In this document: in pieces, positions 52,598-62,863 of the stretch
Layout: each line of letters begins with the position of its first letter
Position numbering within the stretch: the stretch's first letter is position 1
Source of the DNA: Janthinobacterium sp. GW458P
Lineage (GTDB): Bacteria > Pseudomonadota > Gammaproteobacteria > Burkholderiales > Burkholderiaceae_D
Assembly: GCF_002127585.1 (NCBI RefSeq)
Contig: NZ_NEGZ01000025.1
Span: 1 to 64,000 of the forward strand
Length of the DNA stretch: 64,000 bases
Direction: 5' to 3'
Program-made: the position numbers and the translations under genes
The notes under the pieces: generated by a model
The model's database searches: none
What the model saw: the letters and a program-made list of their open reading frames with translations, nothing else
Told to the model about the DNA's origin: nothing

Positions 52598-53538
52598 TGC
52601 CGACGGCCGGCCTGGCCAGCCACCGCGCCCGCGCCACGCACGCCGACAGCGTGCTCAATGGTTCAGTACGCCATGCGCCTTTGCCATCGCTGTGGCTGAC
52701 GCTCATGCTGGCCGGCGCCGTCAGCGGCGCCCTGTTCTTCTTCAGCTGGAGCGGCCTGCTGCTGTTTGCGGCCGGCACGGCCATCGTCCTGCTGTTCGGC
52801 CATTCGCTGGGCAGCCACCGCAAGCTGATCCACAACAGCTTTGAATGCCCGCAATGGCTGGAATACCTGCTCGTGTATCTGGGCGTGCTGGTGGGCCTCA
52901 GCGGCCCGCTGGGCCTGCTGCGCCAGCACGAGCTGCGCGACTACGCCCAGCGCCTGTCCGACTGCCACCCCTACCTGCGCCACGGCGCCGGCTTCTGGCG
53001 CGATGCCTGGTGGCAACTGTTTTGCCGCCTGGACCTCGACCACCCGCCGCACATCGCCATCGAGCCGCGCATCGCGCGCGACCGCTTCTATCGTTTCCTG
53101 GAATCAACCTGGATGCTGCAGCAACTGCCGTGGGCCGTGCTGTGCTTCGTCTGGGGCGGCTGGGGTTTTGTCTGCTGGGGCGTCTGCGCCAGGGTCAGCG
53201 CCGGCGTGCTCGGCCACTGGCTGATCGGCTACTTCGCCCACAACCATGGGCGCATGCATTTTCATGTCGACGGGGCCGCCGTGCAAGGGAGAAACATCCG
53301 CCTGACGTCGCTGCTGACCATGGGCGAATGCTGGCACAACAACCACCACGCCTATCCCGGCTCGGCCAGGCTGGGCCTGCTGCCGGGCGAATGGGACCCG
53401 GGCTGGTGGGCGCTGCTGCAGTTACAGCGCCTGGGCCTGGTGTCCGCCCTGCGCCTGCCGCAAGACCTGGCGCCGCGGCCGGAACTGCGCCGCATCGGCG
53501 CCCCCGACGATCAGGCGTCGTCGCCACCGGCCAGGTAA
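52597..53538 (+). CDS. Membrane fatty-acid desaturase family protein
   Basis: The 313-residue protein has four hydrophobic segments and the first and third His boxes of desaturases: GSHRKLIH and ECWHNNHHAYPGS. The middle box, usually with three His in HDHRxHH, reads RQHELRDYAQ and holds only one. I have seen HDxRDWAQ in a group of such proteins, so it may be a subfamily feature. It may act on an acyl-CoA or acyl chain. Its tail overlaps the convergent carbonic anhydrase by 28 bases. Confidence 0.8.
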   Translation: MPTAGLASHRARATHADSVLNGSVRHAPLPSLWLTLMLAGAVSGALFFFSWSGLLLFAAGTAIVLLFGHSLGSHRKLIHNSFECPQWLEYLLVYLGVLVGLSGPLGLLRQHELRDYAQRLSDCHPYLRHGAGFWRDAWWQLFCRLDLDHPPHIAIEPRIARDRFYRFLESTWMLQQLPWAVLCFVWGGWGFVCWGVCARVSAGVLGHWLIGYFAHNHGRMHFHVDGAAVQGRNIRLTSLLTMGECWHNNHHAYPGSARLGLLPGEWDPGWWALLQLQRLGLVSALRLPQDLAPRPELRRIGAPDDQASSPPAR

Positions 53539-54071
53539 TTGTTCTTGACGCGCACATAGTGCTCGGCCGAATAGCGCAGGTAGGCGATCTCCGCTTGCGT
53601 CAGCGCGCGCACCTTGGCGGCGGGGCGGCCCACGTACAGATGGCCGCTTTCCAGGACCTTGCCGGGTGACACCAGGCTGCCCGCGCCCAGCATCACGTGC
53701 TTTTCCACCACCACGTCATCCATGACGATGCTGCCCATGCCGATCAGGCATTCGTCGCCAATCGTGCAGCCGTGCAAGATCACGGAATGGCCTATGGTCA
53801 CGTACTTGCCGATGGTCAAGGGTGAACCATCAGGCTTGGCCGCATTCTTGTGCGACACATGGCCCATGGAAAAGTCCTGGATGTTGCTGCCTTCGCCGAT
53901 GACGATGCGGTTGACGTCGCCGCGCAGCACGCTGTTGCACCAGATGGAACAGTCGTCGCCGATCTGCACATCGCCGATCACTTGCGCCGTGTCATGCAGG
54001 TAGACGCTGGCGCCCAGCACGGGGCGGGTATTCAGGTAGGAACTGACAGGCATCGCTTTCTCGCTTTTCAT
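53511..54071 (-). CDS. Gamma-class carbonic anhydrase family protein
   Basis: The 186-residue protein is a left-handed beta-helix trimer with hexapeptide repeats. The zinc His residues fit SNIQDFSMGHVSH and GHSVILHGCTIG. Such proteins (YrdA/PaaY-like) hydrate CO2 or have related roles. Two starts are possible; MPVSSYLNTRP at 54053 would give 180 residues. Confidence 0.9.
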   Translation of the reverse strand: MKSEKAMPVSSYLNTRPVLGASVYLHDTAQVIGDVQIGDDCSIWCNSVLRGDVNRIVIGEGSNIQDFSMGHVSHKNAAKPDGSPLTIGKYVTIGHSVILHGCTIGDECLIGMGSIVMDDVVVEKHVMLGAGSLVSPGKVLESGHLYVGRPAAKVRALTQAEIAYLRYSAEHYVRVKNNYLAGGDDA

Positions 54072-54088
54072 TATTGATTAATAAACAT

Positions 54089-54832
54089 TTACACCCAGCC
54101 GGCCGCCAGCGCAAAAATCGCCAGGCCGTGCGCCAGCGCTGCGCCCAGCAAGCCGGCACGGCAATATACCAGCCCCGCCACCACGCCCTCGATCACGGTA
54201 AAGACGAGGATGGGCGCGCCCACCTGCGTGACGGTGGTGGCGAGAAAAGCGTGGCACAGGCCGAACAGCAGGCCCGACACGAGCGCCGCGCGCCACGCCG
54301 GCAGCCAGGCGCGCAATTGCTGCTGCAGCAAGCCGCGGAACAGCAATTCTTCATAACAGTTGGCCGCCAGCGCAAAACCCAGCAGCAAGGGCAGCGCGGA
54401 CGGCGCCACGGGCGCCAGCGACGGCAGGCCGAACACGGCTTTCAAGCCCGTTGCCAGCGCAACGATCACGCACGCACCCGCCACGCCCAGCAATACGGAC
54501 AGGGCTGGCCGCAGGCCGACCCAGCGGACCTGGCGGCGCGCCTCACTTTCCAGCCAGCAAGTACTTGCCACCAGCCCCAGCGATAGCGCGCCCAGCGCCA
54601 GCAAGACCGGCGGCGGCGCCGTGAAGCGCAAGCCGCCCGCCGCCACCTGCCAGTAGCCGTGCGCCGTCATCGCGTCGCGCGCCAGCACGAAAAACAGGAT
54701 GTGCACGAGCACGCGCAGCAGCGGCACCGCGCGTGGCGCAGTACGTGGCAAGGCCAGCAGCAAGGCGGCGCAGACGAGGAAGGCGGGCGTGATCGCCAGC
54801 AAATACGGCGCCAGGGAAGACAAGTCGGCCAT
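54089..54832 (-). CDS. CPBP-family intramembrane metalloprotease
   Basis: The 247-residue membrane protein has about seven hydrophobic segments and the ABI motifs EELLFRG and, later, FGLCHAFLA. Members are Rce1-like proteases, or bacteriocin self-immunity proteins. No bacteriocin is adjacent. Substrate unknown. Confidence 0.88.
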   Translation of the reverse strand: MADLSSLAPYLLAITPAFLVCAALLLALPRTAPRAVPLLRVLVHILFFVLARDAMTAHGYWQVAAGGLRFTAPPPVLLALGALSLGLVASTCWLESEARRQVRWVGLRPALSVLLGVAGACVIVALATGLKAVFGLPSLAPVAPSALPLLLGFALAANCYEELLFRGLLQQQLRAWLPAWRAALVSGLLFGLCHAFLATTVTQVGAPILVFTVIEGVVAGLVYCRAGLLGAALAHGLAIFALAAGWV

Positions 54833-54917
54833 CGTTCACATCGGGAAAAGGACGGTGCCAACGGGCACGGGCGCAGCAATTGTATGCGGCGGCTGGCAAA
54901 ATGGGCAACCTGTCTCG

Positions 54918-56141
54918 CTATGCCGCCTTGCGCCAGCCATGCATCAGTCCATGCGCCGCCAGGCCCGCCGCCAGCCCCCACAGGGCGCCGCCCACGCCCA
55001 GCAGGGTCACGTTCGCCGCCGTGGCAAGAAACGTGATCAGGGCAGTCTCGCGCGTGCGCACGTCCGCCATCGCCTGTGCCAGGCTGTTGCCGATGGCACC
55101 GAGCAGGGCCAGGCCCGCCAGCGCCGTAATAAAACTGCGCGGCAAGACCATGAACAGGCTGGCCAGGGTCACGCCAAAGATGCCCACGAGGATATACAGC
55201 ACGCCGCAGGCCAGCCCCGCGACATAGCGTTTCGACGGCTCCACATGCGCATCCTTGCCCGTGCAGATGGCGGCCGTGATGGCGGCCACGTTGAAGGCGT
55301 GCGCGCCGAACGGCGCCATGAGCAGCGAGCCGAGTCCCGTCGCCGTCAGGATGGGATTGGCGCTGAGCTGGTAACCGTCATTGCGCAGCACCAGCATGCC
55401 CGGCATGTACTGGCCCGTCAGCGTGATCAGGAACAGCGGCAGCGCCACGCCCAGCAGCGACGCCACGGAAAAGCGCGGCATCTGCAGCACGGGCGCGGCC
55501 AGGGCCAGCTCGATGCCCTGCGCATCGATGCGCCCCTGCGCCAGCAGCAGGACCAGGCCGATCAGCATGATGCCGACCACGGCGTAGCGGGCCGTAAAGC
55601 GGCGCAGCACGGCGTACGACAGCAGCAATACCACCACCAGCAGCGGGTCGGCGCTGGCGCCGCCGAAGGCGTTCACGCCAAACTGCAGCAGGATACCGGC
55701 CAGCAAGCCGGCGGCAATACCGCCGGGAATCAGCCGCACGAGGCGCTCGAAGGCGCCGGACATGCCCAGCACGATGAAGGCGAGCGCGGACGCCATGTAG
55801 GCGCCGATCACCTCGGCATACGGCGTGTGCGGCATGACGGTGGCCAGGAAGGCCACGCCGGGCGTGGACCAGGCCGTGATGACGGGCGCGCGGTAGCGGC
55901 AGCTGAGCCAGATGCCCGTCACGCCTACGCCGATGCTCAGCGACCAGACCCAGGACGCCGTCTGCGCGGCGCTCAGCTGGGCCAGTTGGGCCGCCTGGAA
56001 CACCAGCACGAAGGTGCCGCCATAGTTGACGAGGACGGAGATGAAGGCCGCCATCGTGGGGGACGCGAGGTCTTGCCAGCGCAGCCTGTCCGGCACCCCT
56101 GCTGTTTTTGCACTTGTTGCGCTTGTTGCTCCTGTCGTCAT
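54918..56141 (-). CDS. benE: BenE-type benzoate/H+ symporter family transporter
   Basis: The 407-residue transporter has about 11 hydrophobic segments and the BenE features VNYGGTFVLVFQAAQLAQL, PVITAWSTPGVAFLA, GAHAFNVAAITAAICTGKDAH and MVLPRSFITALAGLAL. BenE takes up benzoate. It is downstream of the MocR gene. A benzoate ring-cleavage pathway is not in the window, so the substrate could differ. GGGAGG precedes the ATG. Confidence 0.87.
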   Translation of the reverse strand: MTTGATSATSAKTAGVPDRLRWQDLASPTMAAFISVLVNYGGTFVLVFQAAQLAQLSAAQTASWVWSLSIGVGVTGIWLSCRYRAPVITAWSTPGVAFLATVMPHTPYAEVIGAYMASALAFIVLGMSGAFERLVRLIPGGIAAGLLAGILLQFGVNAFGGASADPLLVVVLLLSYAVLRRFTARYAVVGIMLIGLVLLLAQGRIDAQGIELALAAPVLQMPRFSVASLLGVALPLFLITLTGQYMPGMLVLRNDGYQLSANPILTATGLGSLLMAPFGAHAFNVAAITAAICTGKDAHVEPSKRYVAGLACGVLYILVGIFGVTLASLFMVLPRSFITALAGLALLGAIGNSLAQAMADVRTRETALITFLATAANVTLLGVGGALWGLAAGLAAHGLMHGWRKAA

Positions 56142-56242
56142 GCGGATAGCCTCCCTTGCCAGTGAAAGGAGGCATCTTAAGACGCACATGGACTGCTCAG
56201 ACAGTCCAATTCACCACCTCACGGCAGACCACATGCATGGAC

Positions 56243-57712
56243 CTACACCAGCGCGCGGGCCAGGCCGATGATGCCGTTGTCGATCTCGTGCGGCGTGAGC
56301 GCCGCAAAACCCAGCAGCCAGCCGCCCCGCGCCGGCGGCTGCGCGTACAGGCGGCTCAGGCCCGGCAGCGCGATGCCTGCCCGGGCCGCCAGGCGTTGCG
56401 TGTGCAGCTCATCCCTGCCCTCGTGCAGCAGACAAGGCAGCTGCAAGCCGCCAGGCGGCAGCTGCGCCGTGACGACGTGCGGCAGATGCCGCTGCACGGC
56501 CTGCGCCATCGCGTCGCGGCGCACGGCATAGACCTTGCGCATGGCGCGCACATGGGCGGCGAAATGGCCATCGGCGATGAAACGGGCCAAGGTCAGCTGG
56601 TCCAGCTGCGGCGTGTGCCCGTCGAGGATGCTGCGCGCATGCGTCATCGGCTTGACGAGGGCCGGCGGCAGCACCATGTAGCCGATGCGCAGCCCCGGAT
56701 ACAGCGACTTGGCGAAGGTGCCCAGATATATGGTGCGCTGCTGCGTGTCGAGTCCCTGCACGCAGGCCGTCGGCAGGCCCGCGTAGTGAAACTGGCTGTC
56801 GTAATCATCCTCGATGATCCAGCCCTGGCGTTCCGCCGCCCAGGCAACCAGCTCCAGGCGGCGCTCCAGCGCCAGGGTGACGCCCGTCGGATACTGGTGC
56901 GACGGCGTCACATAGACCGTGTTGGCGCCGCTGCGGTCCGCGCGCAGGCTGGCGATGGACAAGCCGTGCGCATCGACTGGCACGGGCACGACCTGCAATT
57001 GCGCCATCTCGAAGGCCTTGCGCGCGCCGAAATAGCCTGGATCTTCCATCAATATCGGGCCATGCGCGTCGGCCAGCACCTGCGCGCACAGGTACAGGGC
57101 CTGGCGCGTGCTGCTCAGCACCAGCACCTGGTCCGCCGTGGCCCGCGCGCCCCGCTCCAGGTTGACATAGTCGGCGATGGCCTGGCGCAGCGGCTGCGCG
57201 CCTTGCGGCTCGCCGTGCAGCAGCACATGGTGTTCGCTGGCGGCCTGGCGCCGCAGGCGCTCCCACACGTCGGCGGGGAAGGCCCGCGTTTCCGGCAATC
57301 CCGTGGCAAACGCCTTCACGCTCTGCTGGTCGGCCACGCCGCCGCTGGCGAGAATCTGCGCGCCGCGCGCGCTGAGGGCCACCGGCTGGGTGCACGCGGG
57401 CTGGAATGCCGACGACGGCCTGCCCAGCAAGCTGGCCCCTATCGTCGCCGACACGAAACTGCCCGATCCCGCCTGCCGCTCGATATAGCCGTCCAGGCGC
57501 AGCTGCGCGTACGCCATTTCCACCGTGTCGCGCGACAGCCCCAGCGACTGCGCCAGCGCGCGCGTGGCGGGCAGCCGCAGGCCGGGCGCGAGCACGCCAT
57601 CGAGTATCAGCTGGCGCAGCGCGCGCTGGACGCGCACGCGCAAGTCGAGCGCCGCCAGTTGCGGGGCGGCGATGCGCATTTTCAGGGTGTCGAGTTCGAG
57701 CTGCGGCGTCAT
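56243..57712 (-). CDS. MocR/PdxR-family transcriptional regulator
   Basis: The 489-residue protein has an N-terminal GntR winged helix (LDLRVRVQRALRQLILDGVL, SRDTVEMAYAQLRLDGYI) fused to an aminotransferase fold (about 130-480). The PLP Lys is in GTFAKSLYPGLRIGYMVLP. Such proteins often control pyridoxal, GABA or amino-acid genes. Its start overlaps the previous stop as ATGA. Confidence 0.92.
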   Translation of the reverse strand: MTPQLELDTLKMRIAAPQLAALDLRVRVQRALRQLILDGVLAPGLRLPATRALAQSLGLSRDTVEMAYAQLRLDGYIERQAGSGSFVSATIGASLLGRPSSAFQPACTQPVALSARGAQILASGGVADQQSVKAFATGLPETRAFPADVWERLRRQAASEHHVLLHGEPQGAQPLRQAIADYVNLERGARATADQVLVLSSTRQALYLCAQVLADAHGPILMEDPGYFGARKAFEMAQLQVVPVPVDAHGLSIASLRADRSGANTVYVTPSHQYPTGVTLALERRLELVAWAAERQGWIIEDDYDSQFHYAGLPTACVQGLDTQQRTIYLGTFAKSLYPGLRIGYMVLPPALVKPMTHARSILDGHTPQLDQLTLARFIADGHFAAHVRAMRKVYAVRRDAMAQAVQRHLPHVVTAQLPPGGLQLPCLLHEGRDELHTQRLAARAGIALPGLSRLYAQPPARGGWLLGFAALTPHEIDNGIIGLARALV

Positions 57713-58686
57713 GTGGCCTTCGGGATGGCGCTGGCAGCCGCCACGGCGGCCATGCTGCTGGCGTGCGAAAAGCCGTGCTGCTGCAGCACCGCCACCAGTT
57801 GCTCGCTGGCGCAGCCCAGGCGCAGGTTTTCCGCCACCCAGTCCTTCCAGGCGGCGCCGATTTCCGGCATCGCTTCCGGCGCCAGGGTGAGACCGAGTAT
57901 GCACTGGGCCAGCAAGCCGTTGATGCGCTGCGTGTCGATCAGGTGCTGCACCACCGCGTGTCCCGAGTGCGGATACGGGTGCAGGGTGCAGCGGCCGAAG
58001 GCGGCCAGGCGCTGCGCGTGCATGGCGTCGAGGTTGACCGATTCGCCGGCGCCGGCCGCGTCAGGCCGGGCCACGTCAGGCCGGGCCACGTCAGGCCGGG
58101 CCGCGTCAGGCCGCGTGCCGAATACCAGGTGGGTATGCGTACGCTGCGTCGCCCTGGCGCGGCACAGGGCGGCCAGGTCGTAGTAGCCGGACAGCGGCGG
58201 GTCCTGGGCCAGCGACTCCATCACGGGCAGCCAGCGCAGCTCATGGTACAAACGCGCCTGCTCCACGTCGAGAAAGGACAGCGGCCCGAAGGCGACGATC
58301 TGCTGCACCTCCAGCAGCAAGCCATACATGACGGCCGCATACGCGCCCATGGACTGGCCGATGGTGGTGACATTACCCGGCGCGATGCGGCGCACCAGCT
58401 CGCGCAGCGCTTGCGCCGTTTCGTCGACATGGCTGCCCAGGCCTGCGATGCGCCGGTGATACCAGGCATTGGCCGAATCGCGCACGAGGATTTTGTTCAG
58501 GTGCTGTCCGCTGGCCTGTTCCAGCTTTTTCAGGCGGCCGAAAAAATCAAAGGCGGGACGCGTGGTCCATGAAACGAAGCCGAAGGCGATGACCAGCGGC
58601 GCGCCCGGCACGATATGGTCCACCAGCACGTCATCGCCGCTGGTGGCGACCAGTCGGTTATTGAGCAATTGGGCTTGCTGCATCAC
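57709..58686 (-). CDS. Alpha/beta-hydrolase-like protein with a short ARPDV repeat insert
   Basis: The 325-residue protein has a nucleophile-type GQSMGAYAAVMYG near residue 110 and a C-terminal region PYPHSGHAVVQHL that may hold the His. A repeat of DAARPDVARPDVARP lies between (about 192-207). The end (AAWKDWVAENLRLGCASEQLVAVLQQHGF) resembles a helix repeat seen in other families. Function is unknown. It is the first gene of the MocR/BenE unit. Confidence 0.65.
   Translation of the reverse strand: MMQQAQLLNNRLVATSGDDVLVDHIVPGAPLVIAFGFVSWTTRPAFDFFGRLKKLEQASGQHLNKILVRDSANAWYHRRIAGLGSHVDETAQALRELVRRIAPGNVTTIGQSMGAYAAVMYGLLLEVQQIVAFGPLSFLDVEQARLYHELRWLPVMESLAQDPPLSGYYDLAALCRARATQRTHTHLVFGTRPDAARPDVARPDVARPDAAGAGESVNLDAMHAQRLAAFGRCTLHPYPHSGHAVVQHLIDTQRINGLLAQCILGLTLAPEAMPEIGAAWKDWVAENLRLGCASEQLVAVLQQHGFSHASSMAAVAAASAIPKAT
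58060..58115 (-). repeat. Short tandem 15-base repeat inside a coding region
   Basis: About 3.7 copies of GTCAGGCCGGGCCAC (plus strand) encode ARPDV repeats. It is in frame (15 bases), so copy changes keep the reading frame. Confidence 0.85.
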
Positions 58687-58841
58687 TTCGGCTCCCCGTG
58701 ACAGGATAAAAAGGCATAAAGCATGAGTTTAATGCCAATACTGCCTAAATGAAAAATAATCGCCGCTGCGCTGCCGTACCGGGGGACGGGCGGATAATCT
58801 GCTAGTCTGGCAGCGATCATCCACCTTCACGGGAGCATCCC

Positions 58842-59297
58842 ATGCTGCATCGACTGAAACACCTGCCCCTGGCCGCCGCCATCGCCCTGGCCGCCGGCTG
58901 CGCCGGGACAGGCGACCATGCCGCTCCGGGCGACGCGCTGGCCCCCAGCTACAGCCTGACGAATACCTACTGGAAGCTGACGGAACTCGATGGCGCCAAG
59001 GTGGCGATGGCTCCCGGGCAGGAGCGCGAAGTGCGCATCACCCTGTCCGATGACGGCAAGGTCACCGGTTTTACGGGCTGCAACCGCGTCATGGGCGGCT
59101 ATACGCTGGCCGGCACGGCCCTGCGCTTCACGCAGCTGGCCGGCACCCGCATGGCCTGCCCGCCGCCTTTGATGCAGCTGGAAAGCGCCGTGCTGGCCAA
59201 CTTGAGCAGCGTGACGGGCTACCGTTTCGAAGGCGAATATCTGATCCTGCTCAAGGATGGCGCGCCCGTGGCCCGGTTTGAATCGGTCTACCTGTGA
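58842..59297 (+). CDS. META-domain lipoprotein (HslJ-like)
   Basis: The 151-residue lipoprotein has a lipobox AAGC at residue 20 and a META domain with YWKLTELDGAKV, FTGCNRVMGGYTL and MACPPPLMQLE. HslJ-type proteins are envelope stress proteins of unclear role. A clear Shine-Dalgarno GGGAG precedes the ATG. Confidence 0.9.
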   Translation: MLHRLKHLPLAAAIALAAGCAGTGDHAAPGDALAPSYSLTNTYWKLTELDGAKVAMAPGQEREVRITLSDDGKVTGFTGCNRVMGGYTLAGTALRFTQLAGTRMACPPPLMQLESAVLANLSSVTGYRFEGEYLILLKDGAPVARFESVYL

Positions 59298-59352
59298 AAT
59301 AAAAATCGACTGCCGTTACAATGGCTTCCAGCCCATCATCTGGAAGGAAGCC

Positions 59353-60093
59353 ATGTCCGCCCTGCCCTCGCCGTCGCAGCAGCCACCGTTATCGCCGACG
59401 CCGCCCCGCGCCGCAGGCCGCTACCGCGCCCTGCTGTTCGACATGGACGGCACCGTCATCAATTCCATCGCCGCCGCCGAACGCATCTGGGGCACATGGG
59501 CGCAGCGCCAGGGCCTCGACGTGGCGGCCTTTCTGCCCACCATCCACGGCGCGCGCTCGGTCGACACCATCGCCAGGCTGCGCCTGCCCGGCGTCGACGC
59601 GCAACGCGAGTCGCAAGGCATCACGGATGCCGAGATCATCGACGTGGCGGGGATCATTGAAGTTGCCGGCGCACGGCGCCTCCTGCGGTCGCTGCCGCCG
59701 GCCCGGTGGGCCATCGTCACCTCGGCGCCGCGCGCGCTGGCCACCGCGCGCCTGCAGGCGGCCGGTATGCCCATTCCCGCCATCATGGTGACGGCGGAAG
59801 ACATCAAGGCCGGCAAACCCAGGCCGGATTGCTACCTGCTGGCGGCAGAAAAACTGGGCGTGGCGCCCGTTGACTGCCTGGTCTTCGAGGATGCGTCGGT
59901 CGGCATTGAGGCGGGCGAGGCGGCCGGCGCGCAGGTCATCGTCGTCACGGCCACGCATGCGCAACCGCTGGCCACGCGCCATCCGGCCATCGCCAATTAC
60001 GAGGGCATCGTGGCGACGGTGGATCCGGACGGCTTTATCGTGCTGGCGCAGTTGCCTGCCCCTGCTGCGGCTGCAGCACGCGCGACAAGATAG
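59353..60093 (+). CDS. HAD-superfamily phosphatase (sugar/glycerol-phosphatase-like)
   Basis: The 246-residue hydrolase has motif [13 protein letters not shown], motif [14 protein letters not shown], motif III Lys in [18 protein letters not shown] and motif [17 protein letters not shown]. It resembles sugar phosphatases such as YfbT or GPP. Its last 59 bases overlap the convergent ssuB gene. Confidence 0.9.
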   Translation: MSALPSPSQQPPLSPTPPRAAGRYRALLFDMDGTVINSIAAAERIWGTWAQRQGLDVAAFLPTIHGARSVDTIARLRLPGVDAQRESQGITDAEIIDVAGIIEVAGARRLLRSLPPARWAIVTSAPRALATARLQAAGMPIPAIMVTAEDIKAGKPRPDCYLLAAEKLGVAPVDCLVFEDASVGIEAGEAAGAQVIVVTATHAQPLATRHPAIANYEGIVATVDPDGFIVLAQLPAPAAAAARATR

Positions 60094-60880
60094 CCTGCTC
60101 CAGCGCGGCAAAGGCCGCATGGCCGCGCTGGCGGGGGCGCGGCAAGTCCACCCGCGCGTCCAGCGTGATCTGGCCATCCTCGATCAGCAGCACGCGGTCG
60201 GCCAGGGCCACGGCTTCGGCCACGTCGTGCGTCACCAGCACGGCCGTAAAGCCGCGCGCCAGCCACAGCGATTCGATCAGCTGCTGCATTTCGATGCGCG
60301 TCAGGGCGTCGAGCGCGCCCAGCGGCTCGTCGAGCAACAGCAATTGCGGTTCGTGCACGAGGGCGCGCGCCAGCGCCACGCGCTGCTTCTGCCCGCCCGA
60401 CAGGGCTGCCGGCCAGTCATCGGCCCGTTCTGCCAGGCCCACCGTCCACAGGGCGGCCGCCGCCGCGCCCACGGAGCGGGGCAAGCCCAAAGCCACGTTT
60501 TCCAGCACGGTTTTCCAAGGCAGCAGCCGCGCTTCCTGGAACATGATGCGGATATCGGGCGCGCCCACGCCGCTGCCGATGGCAACCATCCCTTCCGCGA
60601 CGCTTTCCAGCCCCGCGATCGAGCGCAGCAAGGTGCTCTTGCCGCAGCCGCTGCGTCCCACGATGGCGACAAACTCGCCCGCTTCGAGCTGCAGGTCGAC
60701 GTTGTTCAGCACGGAGCGTGCGCCATACGCCTTGCTCAATTGCGTCAATGCCAGCGGCACGCCGCGGCGCTGCAAAGGAGTTTGCGGGGCGCCCCTGGCC
60801 TGCGGCGGCGCGCTGGCGGGGTCGTACTGCACGAAATGGGACAGAAAATCCGTTTCAATCTGGATCGGTGCAAGCAGCAT
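60035..60880 (-). CDS. ssuB: Sulfonate/taurine ABC transporter ATPase
   Basis: The 281-residue ATPase has Walker [10 protein letters not shown] (75-83), Q-loop [12 protein letters not shown], signature [15 protein letters not shown], Walker [13 protein letters not shown] and switch VTHD. It is the last gene of the sulfonate operon. The C-terminus is extended and overlaps the HAD gene. GAGGAC precedes the ATG. Confidence 0.93.
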   Translation of the reverse strand: MLLAPIQIETDFLSHFVQYDPASAPPQARGAPQTPLQRRGVPLALTQLSKAYGARSVLNNVDLQLEAGEFVAIVGRSGCGKSTLLRSIAGLESVAEGMVAIGSGVGAPDIRIMFQEARLLPWKTVLENVALGLPRSVGAAAAALWTVGLAERADDWPAALSGGQKQRVALARALVHEPQLLLLDEPLGALDALTRIEMQQLIESLWLARGFTAVLVTHDVAEAVALADRVLLIEDGQITLDARVDLPRPRQRGHAAFAALEQAILSRVLQPQQGQATAPAR

Positions 60881-60894
60881 GGTGTCCTCTTCAA

Positions 60895-61689
60895 TTATTG
60901 GCGGTAGGCGGGATTCCAGCGCAGGCAGCAGCGTTCCAGCCGGCGCGAAAGCAAATCGGCCAGCTTGCCCAGCAAGGCGTACAGCAAAATCCCCACCAGC
61001 ACCACGTCCGTTTGCAAAAATTCGCGTGCATTCATGGTCATGTAGCCAATGCCGGCCTGCGCCGAGATGGTTTCGGCGACGATCAGCAGCACCCACACGA
61101 GGCCCAGCGAAAAGCGCACGCCGACCAGGATCGAGGGCATGGCGGCCGGCAGGATCACGTCGCGGTACAGGGGCCAGCCGGACAGGCCATAGCTTTTCGC
61201 CATTTCGATCAAACCCTGGTCGGCCGCGCGGATGCCGTGGAAGGTGTTCAGGTAGACGGGAAAGAACACGCCGACGGCCAGCAGAAACAGTTTCGCCGTC
61301 TCGTCGATGCCGAACCACAGGATCACCAGCGGAATCAGGGCCAGGGCCGGGATGTTGCGCACCATTTGCAAGGTCGTGTCGAGCAGGGTTTCCGCGTGGC
61401 GGAAGCTGCCCGTCAACAGCCCCAGCAGCAAGCCCAGTCCGGCGCCCACGGCGAAACCGACCGTGGCGCGCCACAAGCTCGTCTTCAGGTGCAGCCACAG
61501 CTCGCCCGACAGCGCCAGGTGCCAGAAGGCCTTCGCCACGGCCCATGGCTCGGGCAGGATGCGGCTCGACAGCCAGCCCCACTGCGCCGCCAGCTGCCAG
61601 GCCAGCAGCAGCGCCACGGGCAAGGCCCATGGCGCCAAGACATTGCGCCAGGGCGTGCCGGAAAGGCGCTTGACGGCAGCCGTCGCCAT
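60895..61689 (-). CDS. ssuC: Sulfonate ABC transporter permease
   Basis: The 264-residue permease has about six membrane helices and the coupling loop [31 protein letters not shown]. It belongs to the SsuC/TauC family. It lies one base after ssuD and 14 bases before ssuB. Confidence 0.93.
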   Translation of the reverse strand: MATAAVKRLSGTPWRNVLAPWALPVALLLAWQLAAQWGWLSSRILPEPWAVAKAFWHLALSGELWLHLKTSLWRATVGFAVGAGLGLLLGLLTGSFRHAETLLDTTLQMVRNIPALALIPLVILWFGIDETAKLFLLAVGVFFPVYLNTFHGIRAADQGLIEMAKSYGLSGWPLYRDVILPAAMPSILVGVRFSLGLVWVLLIVAETISAQAGIGYMTMNAREFLQTDVVLVGILLYALLGKLADLLSRRLERCCLRWNPAYRQ

Positions 61690-61690
61690 C

Positions 61691-62851
61691 TCAGGCCGCC
61701 TTTTTCTGCGGCGCGGCCGGCACGATATTGCTGGCCATGACTTCACCGAAAGGGCCGCTCAAGGACTGCTCACCCACGGTCTTGCCCTTGCCCAGCAGCG
61801 GAAATACCAGTTCGGCGAAACGGTACGACTCTTCCAGGTGCGGGTAACCGGAGAAAATGAAGGTGTCGATGCCCAGGTCCGCGTATTCCTGCATGCGCGC
61901 CACCACGGTCGGGCCGTCGCCGACCAGGGCCGTGCCCGCGCCGCCGCGCACCAGGCCCACGCCCGCCCAGAGATTGGGCGACACTTCGAGCTTGTCGCGC
62001 CGCCCGCCGTGCAGGGCCGCCATGCGCTGCTGGCCCACGGAATCCATCTTGCCGAACGCCGCCTGCGCCTTGGCGATGATGTCGTCGTCGAGGTGGCTGA
62101 TCAGTTCATCGGCCGCGCGCCAGGCCGCCTCGTTGGTTTCGCGCACGATCACGTGCAATCGGATGCCGAAGCGCACCGTGCGTCCCCGCTTGGCGGCGCG
62201 CGCGCGGATGTCGGCGATTTTCTCGGCGACGGCGGCGGGCGGCTCGCCCCACGTCAGGTAGACGTCCATCTGCTCGGCCGCCAGCGCATGCGCCGGCTCC
62301 GACGAACCGCCGAAATACAGGGGCGGATACGGTTTCTGCACGGGCGGATACAAGGTTTTCGCGCCCTTCACCTGGATATGCTTGCCCTCGAAATCGTAGC
62401 CGGCAGCGCCGCCCTCGCCCGCCAGCGTGGCGCGCCACACCTTGATGAATTCATCGGAGATTTCATAGCGCTTGGCGTGGTCGGCAAACAGGCCGTCCGC
62501 TTCCAGCTCGCCCTGGTCGCCGCCCGTGACGACGTTGATCAGCAATCGCCCATTCGACAGGCGGTCAAAGGTGGACGCCATGCGCACGGCCAGGCCGGGC
62601 GTGGACAGGCCGGGCCGCACGGCCACGAGGAATTTGAGCTTTTGCGTCACGCTGATCAAGGATGACGCCACCACCCACGCGTCTTCGCAGGAGCGGCCCG
62701 TGGGCAGCAGCACGCCGTCGTAGCCAAGCGTGTCGGCGGCCACGGCCACCTGACGCAAATAATCGGCGTCGACGGGACGCGCGCCCTGCGACGTGCCCAG
62801 GTAGCGGCTGTCGCCGTGGGTGGGGATAAACCAGAAGACATTCAATGACAT
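61691..62851 (-). CDS. ssuD: FMNH2-dependent alkanesulfonate monooxygenase
   Basis: The 386-residue flavin enzyme cleaves C-S bonds of alkanesulfonates to sulfite and aldehyde. It shows [46 protein letters not shown] and [19 protein letters not shown]. Length fits the family. No ssuE flavin reductase is visible in the window. Confidence 0.95.
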   Translation of the reverse strand: MSLNVFWFIPTHGDSRYLGTSQGARPVDADYLRQVAVAADTLGYDGVLLPTGRSCEDAWVVASSLISVTQKLKFLVAVRPGLSTPGLAVRMASTFDRLSNGRLLINVVTGGDQGELEADGLFADHAKRYEISDEFIKVWRATLAGEGGAAGYDFEGKHIQVKGAKTLYPPVQKPYPPLYFGGSSEPAHALAAEQMDVYLTWGEPPAAVAEKIADIRARAAKRGRTVRFGIRLHVIVRETNEAAWRAADELISHLDDDIIAKAQAAFGKMDSVGQQRMAALHGGRRDKLEVSPNLWAGVGLVRGGAGTALVGDGPTVVARMQEYADLGIDTFIFSGYPHLEESYRFAELVFPLLGKGKTVGEQSLSGPFGEVMASNIVPAAPQKKAA

Positions 62852-62863
62852 GATATTTATTCC

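Noticed and set aside
54699-58183. Long plus-strand frames opposite benE and the MocR gene
   Set aside because: Antisense to clear transporter and PLP-type regulator sequences; rich in Gln, Arg and His with no motif.
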